A stretch of 64,000 bases of DNA, taken from contig NZ_JAPDRJ010000001.1 in NCBI RefSeq assembly GCF_040706535.1, forward strand, positions 620,001 to 684,000, given 5' to 3'. The notes beneath the pieces were generated by a model. That model had not been told where the DNA came from and ran no database searches. It saw nothing but the letters and a program-made list of their open reading frames with translations. Below are positions 36,857-45,721 of the stretch, one piece after another. The position numbers and the translations under genes were made by a program. Position 1 is the first letter of the stretch. Each line of letters opens with the position of its first letter. The stretch is from Lentisalinibacter orientalis. GTDB taxonomy: Bacteria; Pseudomonadota; Gammaproteobacteria; Steroidobacterales; Woeseiaceae.

Positions 36857-37420
36857 ATGGAAAGACGACACATCGGCTGGCTCGGCGCCGGCCTGCTCGG
36901 ACTGGCACTCGCGCCGGCCGCCCATGCCGGCGGCTTCGGTGGTGAATTCTATATGGGCGGCGACCTCGGCGAAGTCAGTGCCGAGGAATTCTTCGACGGC
37001 TTCGATTTCGACGCCAGCACCGACGCCTGGCGGCTCTACGGCGGCTGGCGCCTCAGCGACTACCTGGGCGCGGAGGTCGGGTACGTCAACTTCGGCGAAC
37101 TGGACGAACGCATCGACATCGGCACGAGCTTCGTGCCCGTCTCCGCGGACGCGGAAGGGTATACGGTGGCGGGCACCGTCGGCTGGCCGGTCACCGACAG
37201 CCTGATCCTTACCGGCCGCGGCGGCTTCCTGTTCTGGGACAGCGAGAATCGCGTGGACGACATTCGCTTCGACGAGAGCGACGAGAACTTCTTCTACGGC
37301 GCGGGCCTGCGGGTGGACTTCAGCCGTCACTTCTCCGTCACCGGCGACTGGACCCGCTACGAACTCGACACCGTGGAAGTGGAGATGGTCTCGGCGGGGA
37401 TACAGTTCCGGTTCCGTTGA
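36857..37420 (+). CDS. Small outer-membrane beta-barrel protein
   Basis: A 187-residue protein with a signal peptide (MERRHIGWLGAGLLGLALAP..AHA) and eight amphipathic strands ending in the outer-membrane signature FRFR. It looks like an isolated OmpA-type N-terminal barrel (LYGGWRLSDYLGAEVGYVNFGEL). A GGAGG precedes the ATG at 36857; the upstream ATG at 36839 lacks one. Monocistronic, with a strong hairpin behind it. Role unknown. Confidence 0.82.
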   Translation: MERRHIGWLGAGLLGLALAPAAHAGGFGGEFYMGGDLGEVSAEEFFDGFDFDASTDAWRLYGGWRLSDYLGAEVGYVNFGELDERIDIGTSFVPVSADAEGYTVAGTVGWPVTDSLILTGRGGFLFWDSENRVDDIRFDESDENFFYGAGLRVDFSRHFSVTGDWTRYELDTVEVEMVSAGIQFRFR

Positions 37421-37432
37421 TCGCCGGCGTAC

Positions 37433-37475
37433 GGTGAACCGGAGGCGGCGGTCGGCCTTCCGCCTCCGGTTCACC
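37433..37475. terminator. 16-bp perfect-stem hairpin between convergent genes
   Basis: Arms GGTGAACCGGAGGCGG (37433-37448) and its exact complement (37460-37475) flank an 11-base loop, 12 bp after the barrel gene stop and 4 bp before the VOC gene stop. The position fits a bidirectional terminator although a T-tract is lacking. Confidence 0.7.
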
Positions 37476-37479
37476 CGCG

Positions 37480-37884
37480 TCAGTCGAGGCCGCCCCCGAA
37501 GACTTCGGCCAGCTCGATCTGATGACCGTCGGGATCCTCGACGTAGACCGACCGGGACCGCGGGTACTCGATCACTCCCCGGGGATACTCATCGGTGAAC
37601 TGGATCTTCACCCCGCCCGTCTCCAGCCGGTCGAGCACCGGCTCGAGGTCACCCACGGCGAAGCCCCAGTGGTTGATCGCCGGATGGGCGGCGGGGCCGG
37701 CATCCTTGCTCTCGTGCAGCGCCAGATAGGCCACGCCCGGCCTGCCGACGATGGCGAACGGCCGCTCGGCCGAACGGCCGTCCTCCTTCAGCTCCAGCCC
37801 GAAGGTCTCCGTGTAGAACCGGAGCGAGCGCGCGAGGTTGCTCACGGATACGTTGATATGGTCGATGCCGTTCACCTGGATCAT
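37480..37884 (-). CDS. VOC-family (glyoxalase/dioxygenase fold) protein
   Basis: A 134-residue protein with two beta-alpha-beta-beta-beta modules. Candidate metal ligands are His in GIDHINVSVSNL, His in INHWGFAVGDL and Glu in GHQIELAEVF, the first, second and fourth positions of the VOC fold. The reaction cannot be told from sequence. It is divergent from an XRE-cupin regulator, and their shared gap holds paired operators, so the VOC gene is the probable target of that regulator. Confidence 0.85.
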   Translation of the reverse strand: MIQVNGIDHINVSVSNLARSLRFYTETFGLELKEDGRSAERPFAIVGRPGVAYLALHESKDAGPAAHPAINHWGFAVGDLEPVLDRLETGGVKIQFTDEYPRGVIEYPRSRSVYVEDPDGHQIELAEVFGGGLD

Positions 37885-37931
37885 GGCCTGTTCCTCTTCG
37901 CGATGGATGATGCCGTCAGGGTGCTGCAGCG

Positions 37932-37977
37932 CTGGCAATATGCCAACCTTTACGCCAGTATATTGGCAGATTGCCAA
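37932..37977. promoter_or_regulatory. Paired operators TTGGCA-N3-TGCCAA between the VOC and XRE-cupin genes
   Basis: Site 1 (37932-37946) is CTGGCA-ATA-TGCCAA and site 2 (37963-37977) is a perfect TTGGCA-GAT-TGCCAA. Centres are 31 bp apart, about three helical turns, so dimers would sit on the same face of the DNA. Site 2 ends 11 bp before the regulator ATG. Autoregulation and control of the divergent VOC gene are inferred. Confidence 0.75.
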
Positions 37978-37988
37978 GGTAGTAGCGC

Positions 37989-38549
37989 ATGAGCCAGTCC
38001 CGGGTATCCGAGTATCTCGCGGCGAACGTGAGGAGCCTGCGACGGCGGCAGAACATGAGTCAGGAGCAGCTCGCCCGGCGGGCCGGCATGCCCCGCTCCA
38101 CGGTGACCAATATCGAATCGGGGGGCGCCAATCCTTCCCTCGCCAATCTGGCGCTACTCTCCGCGGCGCTCGGCGTCGGGCTCGAGGAGATCCTGTCCCG
38201 GCCGCGCTCGGAATGCCAGTTGCTGCGAGCCACCGACGTCCCCCTGCGCAGCCGCAGCCAGGGTGCCGTTCGCGTGCGCAAGCTGTTGCCGGAGCGGGCG
38301 CGCGGACTCGAACTCGATCGACTCGAGATCGCCGCCGGCGCCTCGATGGCGGGAACGCCCCATATCGCCGGCACGAAGGAGTACCTGTACTGCCTCGCCG
38401 GCGAAGTGACGGTGCTCGTGGCCGGCGAGGCGTTCGCCGTCGGGGCCGGCGACGTACTGGCATTCCCCGGCGATCAGGCGCACTCGTACCGCAACCGCGG
38501 GAGGAAGACGGCGGAGGCCATCAGCGTCGTCGTGCCGATGCCGTTCTGA
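37989..38549 (+). CDS. XRE-family regulator with C-terminal cupin domain
   Basis: A 186-residue protein. Residues 10-66 form a helix-turn-helix (MSQEQLARRAGMPRSTVTNIESGGANPSL) and residues 105-180 a cupin sensor barrel (HIAGTKEYLYCLAGEVTVLVAGEAFAVGAGDVLAFPGDQAHSY), which has cupin His/Glu positions that may bind metal or a small ligand. Such regulators respond to metabolites. It is divergent from the VOC gene and ends 9 bp from the monooxygenase stop. Confidence 0.92.
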   Translation: MSQSRVSEYLAANVRSLRRRQNMSQEQLARRAGMPRSTVTNIESGGANPSLANLALLSAALGVGLEEILSRPRSECQLLRATDVPLRSRSQGAVRVRKLLPERARGLELDRLEIAAGASMAGTPHIAGTKEYLYCLAGEVTVLVAGEAFAVGAGDVLAFPGDQAHSYRNRGRKTAEAISVVVPMPF

Positions 38550-38558
38550 GGCCGGCCG

Positions 38559-40064
38559 CTACGCGGCGTCCGCCGCCTCCTTTTCGACCGCTCGACTGTC
38601 GGAAGCGGCGAACTCCAGCACCCCGTCTTCCAGCGGCCCCTCGAGCAAGGTCTTGCGGTCGTGGCGATAATCCTGGGGATTCGTCCACGGCTCCCGGTCG
38701 CCCTGCTTCGGGAACAGGTGGATCACCCGCAGCATGTAACCCGGCGTGAAGTCCTCCACGTACGGCCTCAGCGTCATCTCCCCGTCCGCCGGTCGCAGGC
38801 GCGGCGCGACCCGATCCGTACCCGTGGTATCCATGTGGTTGATGAGCCGGCAGGCGAAGCGCTCGATGAGGTCCGCACGCAGGGTCCACGAGGCGTTGAT
38901 ATAGCCGAACACCGAGACCATGTTCGGCACGCCCGAGTACATCATGCCCCGGTAGGTCACGGTCTCGGCGAAGTCCACCGGCTGGCCGTCGATGGTGAAC
39001 CTCACGCCGCCCAGGACGACGAGGTCCAGGCCGGTTGCCGTGACGATGATGTCGGCTTCGATCTCCTCGCCGGATGCGAGACGGATGCCGGTTTCGGTGA
39101 ATAGTTCAACGTGGTCGGTGACCACGGACGCTTTGCCGGAACGCAGGGCGCGGAAGAGGTCGCTGTTCGGCACCAGGCACAGGCGCTGATCCCAGGGGTC
39201 GTAATCCGGCGTGAAATGCTTCTCCACGTCGAAGTCGTCGCCGAGCTCGTCGCGCACCCATTTCAGCAGCTGGCGTTTCACCTTCTCCGGGGCCTTGCGG
39301 GTGCGGCCGTAGAACCAGCGCTGCAGGGCGATGTTCTTCCAGCGGGTGAGCGCGTAGGCCGCGCGGCCCGGCAGCACCTTGCGCAGGAAGTTCGCGATCA
39401 CGTCCCGGTCCGGGCGGGAGACCACGTAGGTCGGTGACCGCTGCAGCATGACCACGTGGCCGGCGTCCTCCGCCATGGCGGGCACCAGCGTCATGGCCGT
39501 GGCGCCGGAGCCGATGACCACGACGCGCTTGCCGGCGTAGTCGAGGTCTTCCGGCCAGTCCTGGGGATGCACGATCTCGCCGCCGAAACGCTCGCGGCCA
39601 GGGAAGTCCGGCGTGTAGCCGTGTTCGTAGCTGAAGTAGCCGGAACACATCATCAGGAAGTTGCCGCGTACGGCGACCGTCTCGCCCGTGTCTGCCTTCC
39701 CGGCCTCGATCGTCCAGGCGGCCTCCGCACTCGACCAGGCCGCGTTCGTGACCCGGTGGCCGTAGCGTATGTGCGACTCGATGTCGTGCTCTGCGGCCGT
39801 CTCACGGATGTAGTCGAGGATAGCGGGCCCGTCCGCGATGGCCTTCTCCGCCCGCCAGGGTTTGAAGTCGTAGCCGAGGGTGTGCATGTCGCTGTCCGAG
39901 CGTATGCCCGGGTAGCGGAACAGGTCCCAGGTGCCGCCCATGCGCTCGCGCCCTTCCAGGATGAGGTAGCGCTTGCCGGGGCATTCGCGTTCCAGGTGGG
40001 CGGCGGCGCCGATGCCGGACAGACCGGCACCGACGATGATGACGTCGTAGCATTCCGTGTTCAC
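38559..40064 (-). CDS. Flavin-containing monooxygenase, Baeyer-Villiger type
   Basis: A 501-residue class B flavoprotein monooxygenase. It has an FAD motif (VIIVGAGLSGIGAAAHL), the fingerprint FGGEIVHPQDWP, which fits FxGxxxHxxxWP of Baeyer-Villiger enzymes, and an NADPH motif (VVVIGSGATAMTL). It would oxidise ketones to esters or oxidise S or N centres; substrate unknown. The order mnmE, membrane protein, monooxygenase on one strand with gaps under 10 bp suggests read-through from mnmE. Confidence 0.92.
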   Translation of the reverse strand: MNTECYDVIIVGAGLSGIGAAAHLERECPGKRYLILEGRERMGGTWDLFRYPGIRSDSDMHTLGYDFKPWRAEKAIADGPAILDYIRETAAEHDIESHIRYGHRVTNAAWSSAEAAWTIEAGKADTGETVAVRGNFLMMCSGYFSYEHGYTPDFPGRERFGGEIVHPQDWPEDLDYAGKRVVVIGSGATAMTLVPAMAEDAGHVVMLQRSPTYVVSRPDRDVIANFLRKVLPGRAAYALTRWKNIALQRWFYGRTRKAPEKVKRQLLKWVRDELGDDFDVEKHFTPDYDPWDQRLCLVPNSDLFRALRSGKASVVTDHVELFTETGIRLASGEEIEADIIVTATGLDLVVLGGVRFTIDGQPVDFAETVTYRGMMYSGVPNMVSVFGYINASWTLRADLIERFACRLINHMDTTGTDRVAPRLRPADGEMTLRPYVEDFTPGYMLRVIHLFPKQGDREPWTNPQDYRHDRKTLLEGPLEDGVLEFAASDSRAVEKEAADAA

Positions 40065-40071
40065 GCTGGCA

Positions 40072-40668
40072 TCAACCCCCTCTGGCTGCTTGCTCGTCCG
40101 CCGGGTCCGGCCCGTTACCGGGGTTCATGGTAACGCCACCCTCGCCGCCGCGCTTTTTCACGACCCGTGCCAGCAGGACCAGGAATACACCGAGCGCGAG
40201 CGAGGAGATCACCAGCAGCGCGATCAGTCCGCCGGTGTAGACGCCGTGCAGCCGGGAGGCGGGGACCAGACCCGCCGCCGTCGTGCCGACCGCCGCCAGC
40301 ACAGTGCCGAGCAGCGTCATCATGGCCGTCGGGAAAAACGGGATGCGGCGCGGGTAGCCGCGCAGGCTGAGTCCCCTGCCGATCGAGGCCATCAGGACCA
40401 GGAATACGACGCAGTACACGGAGGCCGCCGCGGCGGAGGCGCGATAGGCGGCGGCCGGCGCGAAGCCGAGCCCCGCGAGCCAGAGCGGCAGCAGCGCCAG
40501 GAACAACGTACCCAGACTGGCTCCGATCATCCACGACAGCGACCAGATGTCGCGCGGATGCCAGCCGTGCGGGCCCGTGGCGCGGATCGCCACGATCAGT
40601 CCCGAGAAGCCCGCGAGCGCGACGGCGATCTCGGCGAGTGAGAGCAGGAATTCGGCGGGATCGATCAT
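40072..40668 (-). CDS. Uncharacterised multi-pass membrane protein
   Basis: A 198-residue protein with about five membrane helices (starting LLSLAEIAVALAGFSGLIVAI) and a polar Gly/Asp/Pro tail. I do not recognise a named family. It lies 4 bp after mnmE and 7 bp before the monooxygenase gene, so it is co-transcribed with both. Confidence 0.75.
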   Translation of the reverse strand: MIDPAEFLLSLAEIAVALAGFSGLIVAIRATGPHGWHPRDIWSLSWMIGASLGTLFLALLPLWLAGLGFAPAAAYRASAAAASVYCVVFLVLMASIGRGLSLRGYPRRIPFFPTAMMTLLGTVLAAVGTTAAGLVPASRLHGVYTGGLIALLVISSLALGVFLVLLARVVKKRGGEGGVTMNPGNGPDPADEQAARGG

Positions 40669-40672
40669 GGTT

Positions 40673-42025
40673 TCATTTACCGATACAGAAACTCGAGAAG
40701 ATGCGGCCCAGCAGATCGTCGCTGGTGAATTCGCCGGTGATCCGGCCCAGCGCCATCTGCGCCTGGCGGAGTTCTTCCGCCATCAGTTCGCCGGCGCGGC
40801 GGGTCTCCAGGTGTTCCCGTCCGGCATCGAAGCGGGCCCGCGCTTCGGCCAGCGCTTCGAGGTGACGGCGGCGGGCGGACAGAGCGCCCTCGCCGAAGTC
40901 CGTCGTGCCGGCCAGTGCGCGCAGCCGGTCGCGCAGCGCATCGAGACCGGCACCGGTCTTCGCCGAGATATTCAATGCGCCGTCCTCCGTCGCACCGGCC
41001 GTCTCTGCGCTCAGATCCACCTTGTTGAGCACGACCGTGTGACCGAGGTCGGCCGGCAGCTCGCCGCGCAACTCGTCCATCACGGCCTGACGCGGTGCCG
41101 ACTCGTCCGCGGCATCGAGCAACAGCAGCGCGTGATCGGCCGTGGCCAGGGTGGCCCGGGCCCGGCGGATGCCCTCCGCCTCTATCCGGTCGGCGTCGGC
41201 GCGCAGCCCTGCCGTGTCGGTGAGGTGCACGGCCAGGCCGTCGATGACCATCGTCTCGCGCAGAAGATCGCGGGTGGTGCCGGGGATGTCGGTGACGATG
41301 GCGGTCTCGGTGCCGGCGAGGGCGTTCAGCAGGCTCGACTTGCCGGCATTCGGGCGGCCGGCGATGACCACGGTGATGCCGTCGGCAAGCAGGCGGCCCT
41401 GCTCCGCCCGTGCCGTGAGGTCGTCGAAGGCCGCGGCCACGCCCTGCACCCGATCGGCCAGCGCGTGATCGGTCAGGAAGTCGATCTCCTCCTCGGGGAA
41501 GTCAATCGCCGCCTCGACGTACATGCGCAGCTGGGTCAGCAGTTCGGTCAGCTGATGGACCGCAGCCGAGAACTCACCCTCCAGCGAACGCAATGCGGCG
41601 CGCGCCGCCTGCGCCGAGCCGCTGGCGATGAGATCCGCGATGGCCTCGGCCTGGGCGAGGTCGAGCCGGTCGTTCAGGAAGGCACGGCGGGAGAACTCGC
41701 CGGGCTCGGCGAGGCGGGCGCCGAGTTCCATGAATCGCTCGATGGCGAGCTGCATCACCACCGGCCCGCCATGACCCTGGAATTCGAACACGTGTTCGCC
41801 GGTGAACGAATGGGGGGCGACGAAGACCAGCAGCAGGCCGTGATCGATGGGCGCGCCGTCGGCGTCGGCCAGGTGGACGAGCCGGGCCTTGCGGGGCGGC
41901 GGCACGACGCCGAACAGGGCCTGCACCATCTGCGGGACGCCGGGACCGGAGACGCGCACGATGCCCACACCGCCCCGCCCGGGCGGTGTCGCGAGTGCGA
42001 CAATGGTGTCATCCTCGGGGGTCAC
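40673..42025 (-). CDS. mnmE: tRNA modification GTPase MnmE
   Basis: A 450-residue TrmE. N-terminal folate-binding domain (DTIVALATPPGRGGVGIVRVSG), inserted G domain (GRPNAGKSSLLNAL, DIPGTTRD, TDTAG, NKVD) and the family's C-terminal FCIGK, whose Cys is needed for activity. It works with MnmG on U34 of tRNA. The start is a GTG at 42025; no better codon is near. Normally next to mnmG or yidC; here 7.5 kb from mnmG and on the same side of yidC. Confidence 0.97.
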   Translation of the reverse strand: MTPEDDTIVALATPPGRGGVGIVRVSGPGVPQMVQALFGVVPPPRKARLVHLADADGAPIDHGLLLVFVAPHSFTGEHVFEFQGHGGPVVMQLAIERFMELGARLAEPGEFSRRAFLNDRLDLAQAEAIADLIASGSAQAARAALRSLEGEFSAAVHQLTELLTQLRMYVEAAIDFPEEEIDFLTDHALADRVQGVAAAFDDLTARAEQGRLLADGITVVIAGRPNAGKSSLLNALAGTETAIVTDIPGTTRDLLRETMVIDGLAVHLTDTAGLRADADRIEAEGIRRARATLATADHALLLLDAADESAPRQAVMDELRGELPADLGHTVVLNKVDLSAETAGATEDGALNISAKTGAGLDALRDRLRALAGTTDFGEGALSARRRHLEALAEARARFDAGREHLETRRAGELMAEELRQAQMALGRITGEFTSDDLLGRIFSSFCIGK

Positions 42026-42075
42026 GGAGAACTCTGGCCTCGCATCGGACTGGCACTGAAGGAAGGAACGACGGC

Positions 42076-43290
42076 ATGAAAACCCGCAGCGTGAAATTCC
42101 GCAACGACAACGGCGACACCCTCACCGGCCTGATCGACGAGCCGGCCGGGCGGCCCCGGGCGTGGGCCCTGTTCGCACATTGCTTCACCTGCACCAAGAA
42201 TGCCAAGGCGGCAGCCAACATCGCCCGGGTGCTGGCCGACCACGGCTACGCCGTCCTGCGGTTCGATTTTACCGGGCTGGGCCAGAGCGAGGGGGATTTC
42301 GCACAGACGAATTTTTCCAGCAACGTCTCGGACCTGCTGGCCGCGGTGCGGTATCTGGGCGAGGAGCACGAGAGCCCGCAGCTGCTGGTAGGCCACAGTC
42401 TCGGCGGCACGGCGGTGTTGCAGGCGGCGGCGGAGCTGGAGACCGTGCGCGCCGTGGCCACCATCGGCGCGCCGGCCGACCCCGAACACGTGGCGCGGCT
42501 GTTCGCCGGCGACCGGGACAGGATCGAGGAGGAAGGCGAGGCCGAAGTGGACCTGGGCGGGCGCACCTTCCGCATCCGCAAGCAGTTCCTCGAGGACCTG
42601 GGCAGGCACGAGCTGCCCGGCTCCGTCGCCGAGTTACGCCGGCCGCTGCTGATCCTGCACTCGCCGGTGGACACCGTGGTGGATATCGAGAACGCCACCC
42701 TGCTGTTCAGGAACGCCATGCACCCGAAGAGCTTCGTCAGCCTGGACCAGGCGGATCACCTGATGACCGACGAACCGGACGCCCGCTACGCTGGCCGGGT
42801 GCTCGCCGCCTGGGCGGCGAAGTATCTCGACATCGACCGTCCGGTGCTGCGCCTCGGCGCGGACCCCGGCGAGGCGGTGTCCCGCACCGGCGCGTCCGGG
42901 TTCAGGAGCGACGTGAGCCTGTCCGGCCACACCCTCATCGCCGACGAGCCCGAGGACTACGGCGGCACGAACATGGGCCCCACGCCCTACGACCTGCTGA
43001 GCGGCGCACTCGCCACCTGCACCAGCATGACCATCCGCATGTATGCCGATCACATGAAGCTGCCGCTGGAGTCGGTGACGGTCAGCGTGCGCCACGACAA
43101 GATCCACGCGAAGGATTGCGAGGAATGCGAGCAGCGCGACGGGAAGATCGATCGGTTCGAGCGCGAGCTGACGGTTGAAGGCGACCTCACCGAGCAGCAA
43201 CTGGAGCGCATCACCGAGATCGCCGACCGCTGCCCGGTGCACCGCAGCCTGCACGGGGAGATCCACGTGCAGACCCGGCTGCGCCGCTGA
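42076..43290 (+). CDS. Fused alpha/beta hydrolase - OsmC-family peroxidase-like protein
   Basis: A 404-residue two-domain protein. The N-terminal half (to about residue 255) is an alpha/beta hydrolase with GHSLGG nucleophile elbow and HSPVDTVV acid loop. The C-terminal half is OsmC/Ohr-like, with the paired cysteines of that family in LATCTSMTIRMYAD and DRCPVHRSL. OsmC proteins reduce organic hydroperoxides. This fusion is known in proteobacteria. Divergent from mnmE across a 50-bp gap. Confidence 0.92.
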   Translation: MKTRSVKFRNDNGDTLTGLIDEPAGRPRAWALFAHCFTCTKNAKAAANIARVLADHGYAVLRFDFTGLGQSEGDFAQTNFSSNVSDLLAAVRYLGEEHESPQLLVGHSLGGTAVLQAAAELETVRAVATIGAPADPEHVARLFAGDRDRIEEEGEAEVDLGGRTFRIRKQFLEDLGRHELPGSVAELRRPLLILHSPVDTVVDIENATLLFRNAMHPKSFVSLDQADHLMTDEPDARYAGRVLAAWAAKYLDIDRPVLRLGADPGEAVSRTGASGFRSDVSLSGHTLIADEPEDYGGTNMGPTPYDLLSGALATCTSMTIRMYADHMKLPLESVTVSVRHDKIHAKDCEECEQRDGKIDRFERELTVEGDLTEQQLERITEIADRCPVHRSLHGEIHVQTRLRR

Positions 43291-43305
43291 GCGGCGACCG
43301 GGTCG

Positions 43306-45039
43306 TCAGCCTTCGTCGCCGTTCTTCTTCTTGCTCTTGGGCTGGCGCGTCTTGCGGTCCTCTGCCTCCACCACGCGGTTGACCTGCCACTGCTGGGCGA
43401 TCGACAGCAGCGTGTTGGTGAGCCAGTAGAGCACCAGCCCGGCCGGGAAGAACGCGAAGAACACGGTGAACACGATGGGCAGGATGCTCATCACCTTCGC
43501 CTGCACCGGATCCGGCGGCGCCGGGTTCAGTTTCTGCTGGCCGAACATGGCCGCGCCCATCAGCACCGGCAGGATGAAGTACGGATCCCGTGACGAGAGG
43601 TCCTGGATCCAGAGCATGAACGGCGCCTGGCGCATCTCCACGCTTTCGAGCAGTACCCAGTAGAAGGCCAGGAAGAACGGCATCTGCACCAGTATGGGCA
43701 GACAGCCTGCCGCGGGATTCACCTTCTCCCGCTTGTACAGCTCCATCATCGCCTGGGAGAGTTTCTGGCGATCGTCCTTGTAGCGCTCCTGGATGGCCTT
43801 CAGCCGTGGCTGCAGCTTGCGCATCTTGGCCATCGAGCGGCCGCTGGTCTCCGTCAGCTTGTAGAACACCAGCTTGATGAGCAGCGTGACGATGATGATG
43901 GACCAGCCCCAGTTGCCGACGAAGTCGTGCACCTTGTCCAGCAGCCAGAAAAGCGGCTGCGAGAGGATGGTCAGGAAGCCGTAGTCGACCGTGAGCTTGA
44001 GCGTTTCGGCGACCTGGGTGAGCTGGTCCTGGATCTTAGGACCCACGAACAGGGTCAGCTCGAGGCTGCCCGTCTCGCCGGGCGCGAAGCTGTAGGCCGG
44101 GCCGATGGCGCTCGCCAGGAAGTTGTCGCCGCGGGCGCTGAAGTCGTAGCGGTATTGCTGGCCCGACGGCGGCACGATGGCCGACAGGAAATGATGCTCG
44201 ATGGCGGCCAGCCAGCCGTTCTCGCCGCGGGCCTGCACGGGCCCGTCGTCCTGGAGGTCGTCCGGCTTGATCTTCTCGTACTTGTCGCCGTTGTAGAGCA
44301 CCGGGCCGTCGTAGGAGTACGTGGCCACGTCGAACATGGACCGCTCCTGGGCGTGCATCCGGTGCGCGATCTGGCCATAGGGCGCGGCGGCCCAGGTCTC
44401 GCCGGTGCCATTCGTGACGCGCTGCTCCATCGGGATGATGTAGCTGCCGCGTTCGAAGCGGTAGATCTTGGTGACGCTGAGTCCGTCTTCGCGCTCCCAG
44501 GTGAGAGGCACCTCCAGCGCGTCTTCGCCGTCGCCCAGACGGTACTCGCTGCGCGCGGCGGTGAATTCGGCCCGGTGGTTCGGCTCGGGCTGGTTCGTAT
44601 CGCCGGAGACGGTGCGCAGGCCGGTGCGGAATACCGCGAGTTCGTTCGGCGAGGGATTGAGCACCTGCACCAGCTGGTCGGGACGGTCCTTCTCCACCGG
44701 GTAACGCCGCGTGACGGCGGAAACGATATCGCCGCCCCGGCTCGAGATCAGGACGTCGAGGACGTCCGTGACCACCCGCACACGGGTCTCCGCCGGCTCG
44801 GCGACGCTGTCGGCGGGCCGGGGACCGGCGGTGCCGTCGCCGGCATCCACCGTGGGCACGTCGCCGACGTCGGGCAGATCCGTGCCCAGCGCATCGTCAG
44901 GCGGCAGGCGGTCGGCCGCCTGTTGCGACGACGTATCGGCGGGCACCAGGCGCGGGGCATAGTCCTGCTGCCAGGCCGTCCAGGTCATGAAAGCCATGAG
45001 CCCGAACAGAGCCCAGATGAAGAGGCGTTGGTTTTCCAT
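43306..45039 (-). CDS. yidC: Membrane protein insertase YidC
   Basis: A 577-residue YidC/Oxa1 protein: N-terminal helix (QRLFIWALFGLMAFMTWTAW), large periplasmic beta domain (about 40-340) and five C-terminal helices including WGWSIIIVTLLIKLVFYKLTE and the cytoplasmic loop with MELYKREKVNPAAGCLPILVQMP. It inserts and folds inner-membrane proteins, including F0 subunits. It follows rnpA by 67 bp; there is no room for yidD, which commonly sits there. Confidence 0.97.
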   Translation of the reverse strand: MENQRLFIWALFGLMAFMTWTAWQQDYAPRLVPADTSSQQAADRLPPDDALGTDLPDVGDVPTVDAGDGTAGPRPADSVAEPAETRVRVVTDVLDVLISSRGGDIVSAVTRRYPVEKDRPDQLVQVLNPSPNELAVFRTGLRTVSGDTNQPEPNHRAEFTAARSEYRLGDGEDALEVPLTWEREDGLSVTKIYRFERGSYIIPMEQRVTNGTGETWAAAPYGQIAHRMHAQERSMFDVATYSYDGPVLYNGDKYEKIKPDDLQDDGPVQARGENGWLAAIEHHFLSAIVPPSGQQYRYDFSARGDNFLASAIGPAYSFAPGETGSLELTLFVGPKIQDQLTQVAETLKLTVDYGFLTILSQPLFWLLDKVHDFVGNWGWSIIIVTLLIKLVFYKLTETSGRSMAKMRKLQPRLKAIQERYKDDRQKLSQAMMELYKREKVNPAAGCLPILVQMPFFLAFYWVLLESVEMRQAPFMLWIQDLSSRDPYFILPVLMGAAMFGQQKLNPAPPDPVQAKVMSILPIVFTVFFAFFPAGLVLYWLTNTLLSIAQQWQVNRVVEAEDRKTRQPKSKKKNGDEG

Positions 45040-45106
45040 GGGCGCTTGTCAGGCAGTCGTTAAGCGGTTCTTGTACTCCGCCCGGGCGGCAGCGCGCGAG
45101 CGTCGA

Positions 45107-45544
45107 TCATTCCTCGCCCCGGCGCCGGCTGCGGAGGCGACGCCAGTGGGTCTCGAGGCTTCGGGTTAACGTCTTGTTGCTGGCCTCGGCGGCCGGCGGT
45201 CGGCTGATGACAACTATATCAGCGCAGGGCAGTCGGTCGCACCCGTGGCGGAACGATTCGCGGATGAGCCGCTTGATACGGTTGCGCACCACCGCGCTTT
45301 TCGCGGTGCGCCGGGAAACGGCCATGCCCAGCCGCGGGCCATCCTGGTGGCGGAAATTGGCGAGCACGGTGAAATAGGCGTCGGCGCTGCGGGTGGCGCG
45401 GCGGAAGACGCGGGAGAAGTCGGCGCCGGTGGTGAGCCGGGCTTCCCGCGGGAATCGTGCAGAAGATCGTGCAGACGATTGCGCGGAGGATTGCCGGCGA
45501 GCGTCTCTGCCGTCGTGCCCGGATGAGCCGTCGGATGGACTCAG
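45107..45544 (-). CDS. rnpA: Ribonuclease P protein component
   Basis: The conserved RnpA core begins at FPREARLTTGADFSRVFRR (about 45454) and includes RLGMAVSRRTAKSAVVRNRIKRLIRESFR, the RNA-binding RNR motif. It is the protein subunit of RNase P, which matures tRNA 5' ends. Start uncertain: no ATG, GTG or TTG occurs in frame between the rpmH stop and the core. The given start is a CTG overlapping the rpmH stop as CTGA, yielding 145 residues with an SAQSSARSSAR low-complexity head. The nearest standard start is a GTG at 45709, which would make the gene span all of rpmH in another frame. Confidence 0.88.
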   Translation of the reverse strand: MSPSDGSSGHDGRDARRQSSAQSSARSSARFPREARLTTGADFSRVFRRATRSADAYFTVLANFRHQDGPRLGMAVSRRTAKSAVVRNRIKRLIRESFRHGCDRLPCADIVVISRPPAAEASNKTLTRSLETHWRRLRSRRRGEE

Positions 45545-45675
45545 GGCGTGAGGCGGGCGCGGCCTTTCGCCCGACGACGCTTCAGCACCTGCCGGCCGGC
45601 CTTGGTCGCCATGCGCGCACGGAAACCGTGAGCTCGCTTCTTCTTGATTCTGCTGGGCTGGTAGGTACGTTTCAT
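45541..45675 (-). CDS. rpmH: 50S ribosomal protein L34
   Basis: A 44-residue basic protein, MKRTYQPSRIKKKRAHGFRA..., matching L34 over its full length, including MATKAGRQVLKRRRAKGRARL. It is too short to be listed by many ORF callers and is read in a different frame from rnpA. A clear promoter lies 47 bp upstream. Standard partner of dnaA and rnpA. Confidence 0.97.
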   Translation of the reverse strand: MKRTYQPSRIKKKRAHGFRARMATKAGRQVLKRRRAKGRARLTP

Positions 45676-45721
45676 CGTCTTCGATCCCGGTGGTGAGGGC
45701 ACCCGTCACAAGGGGGCGAGA

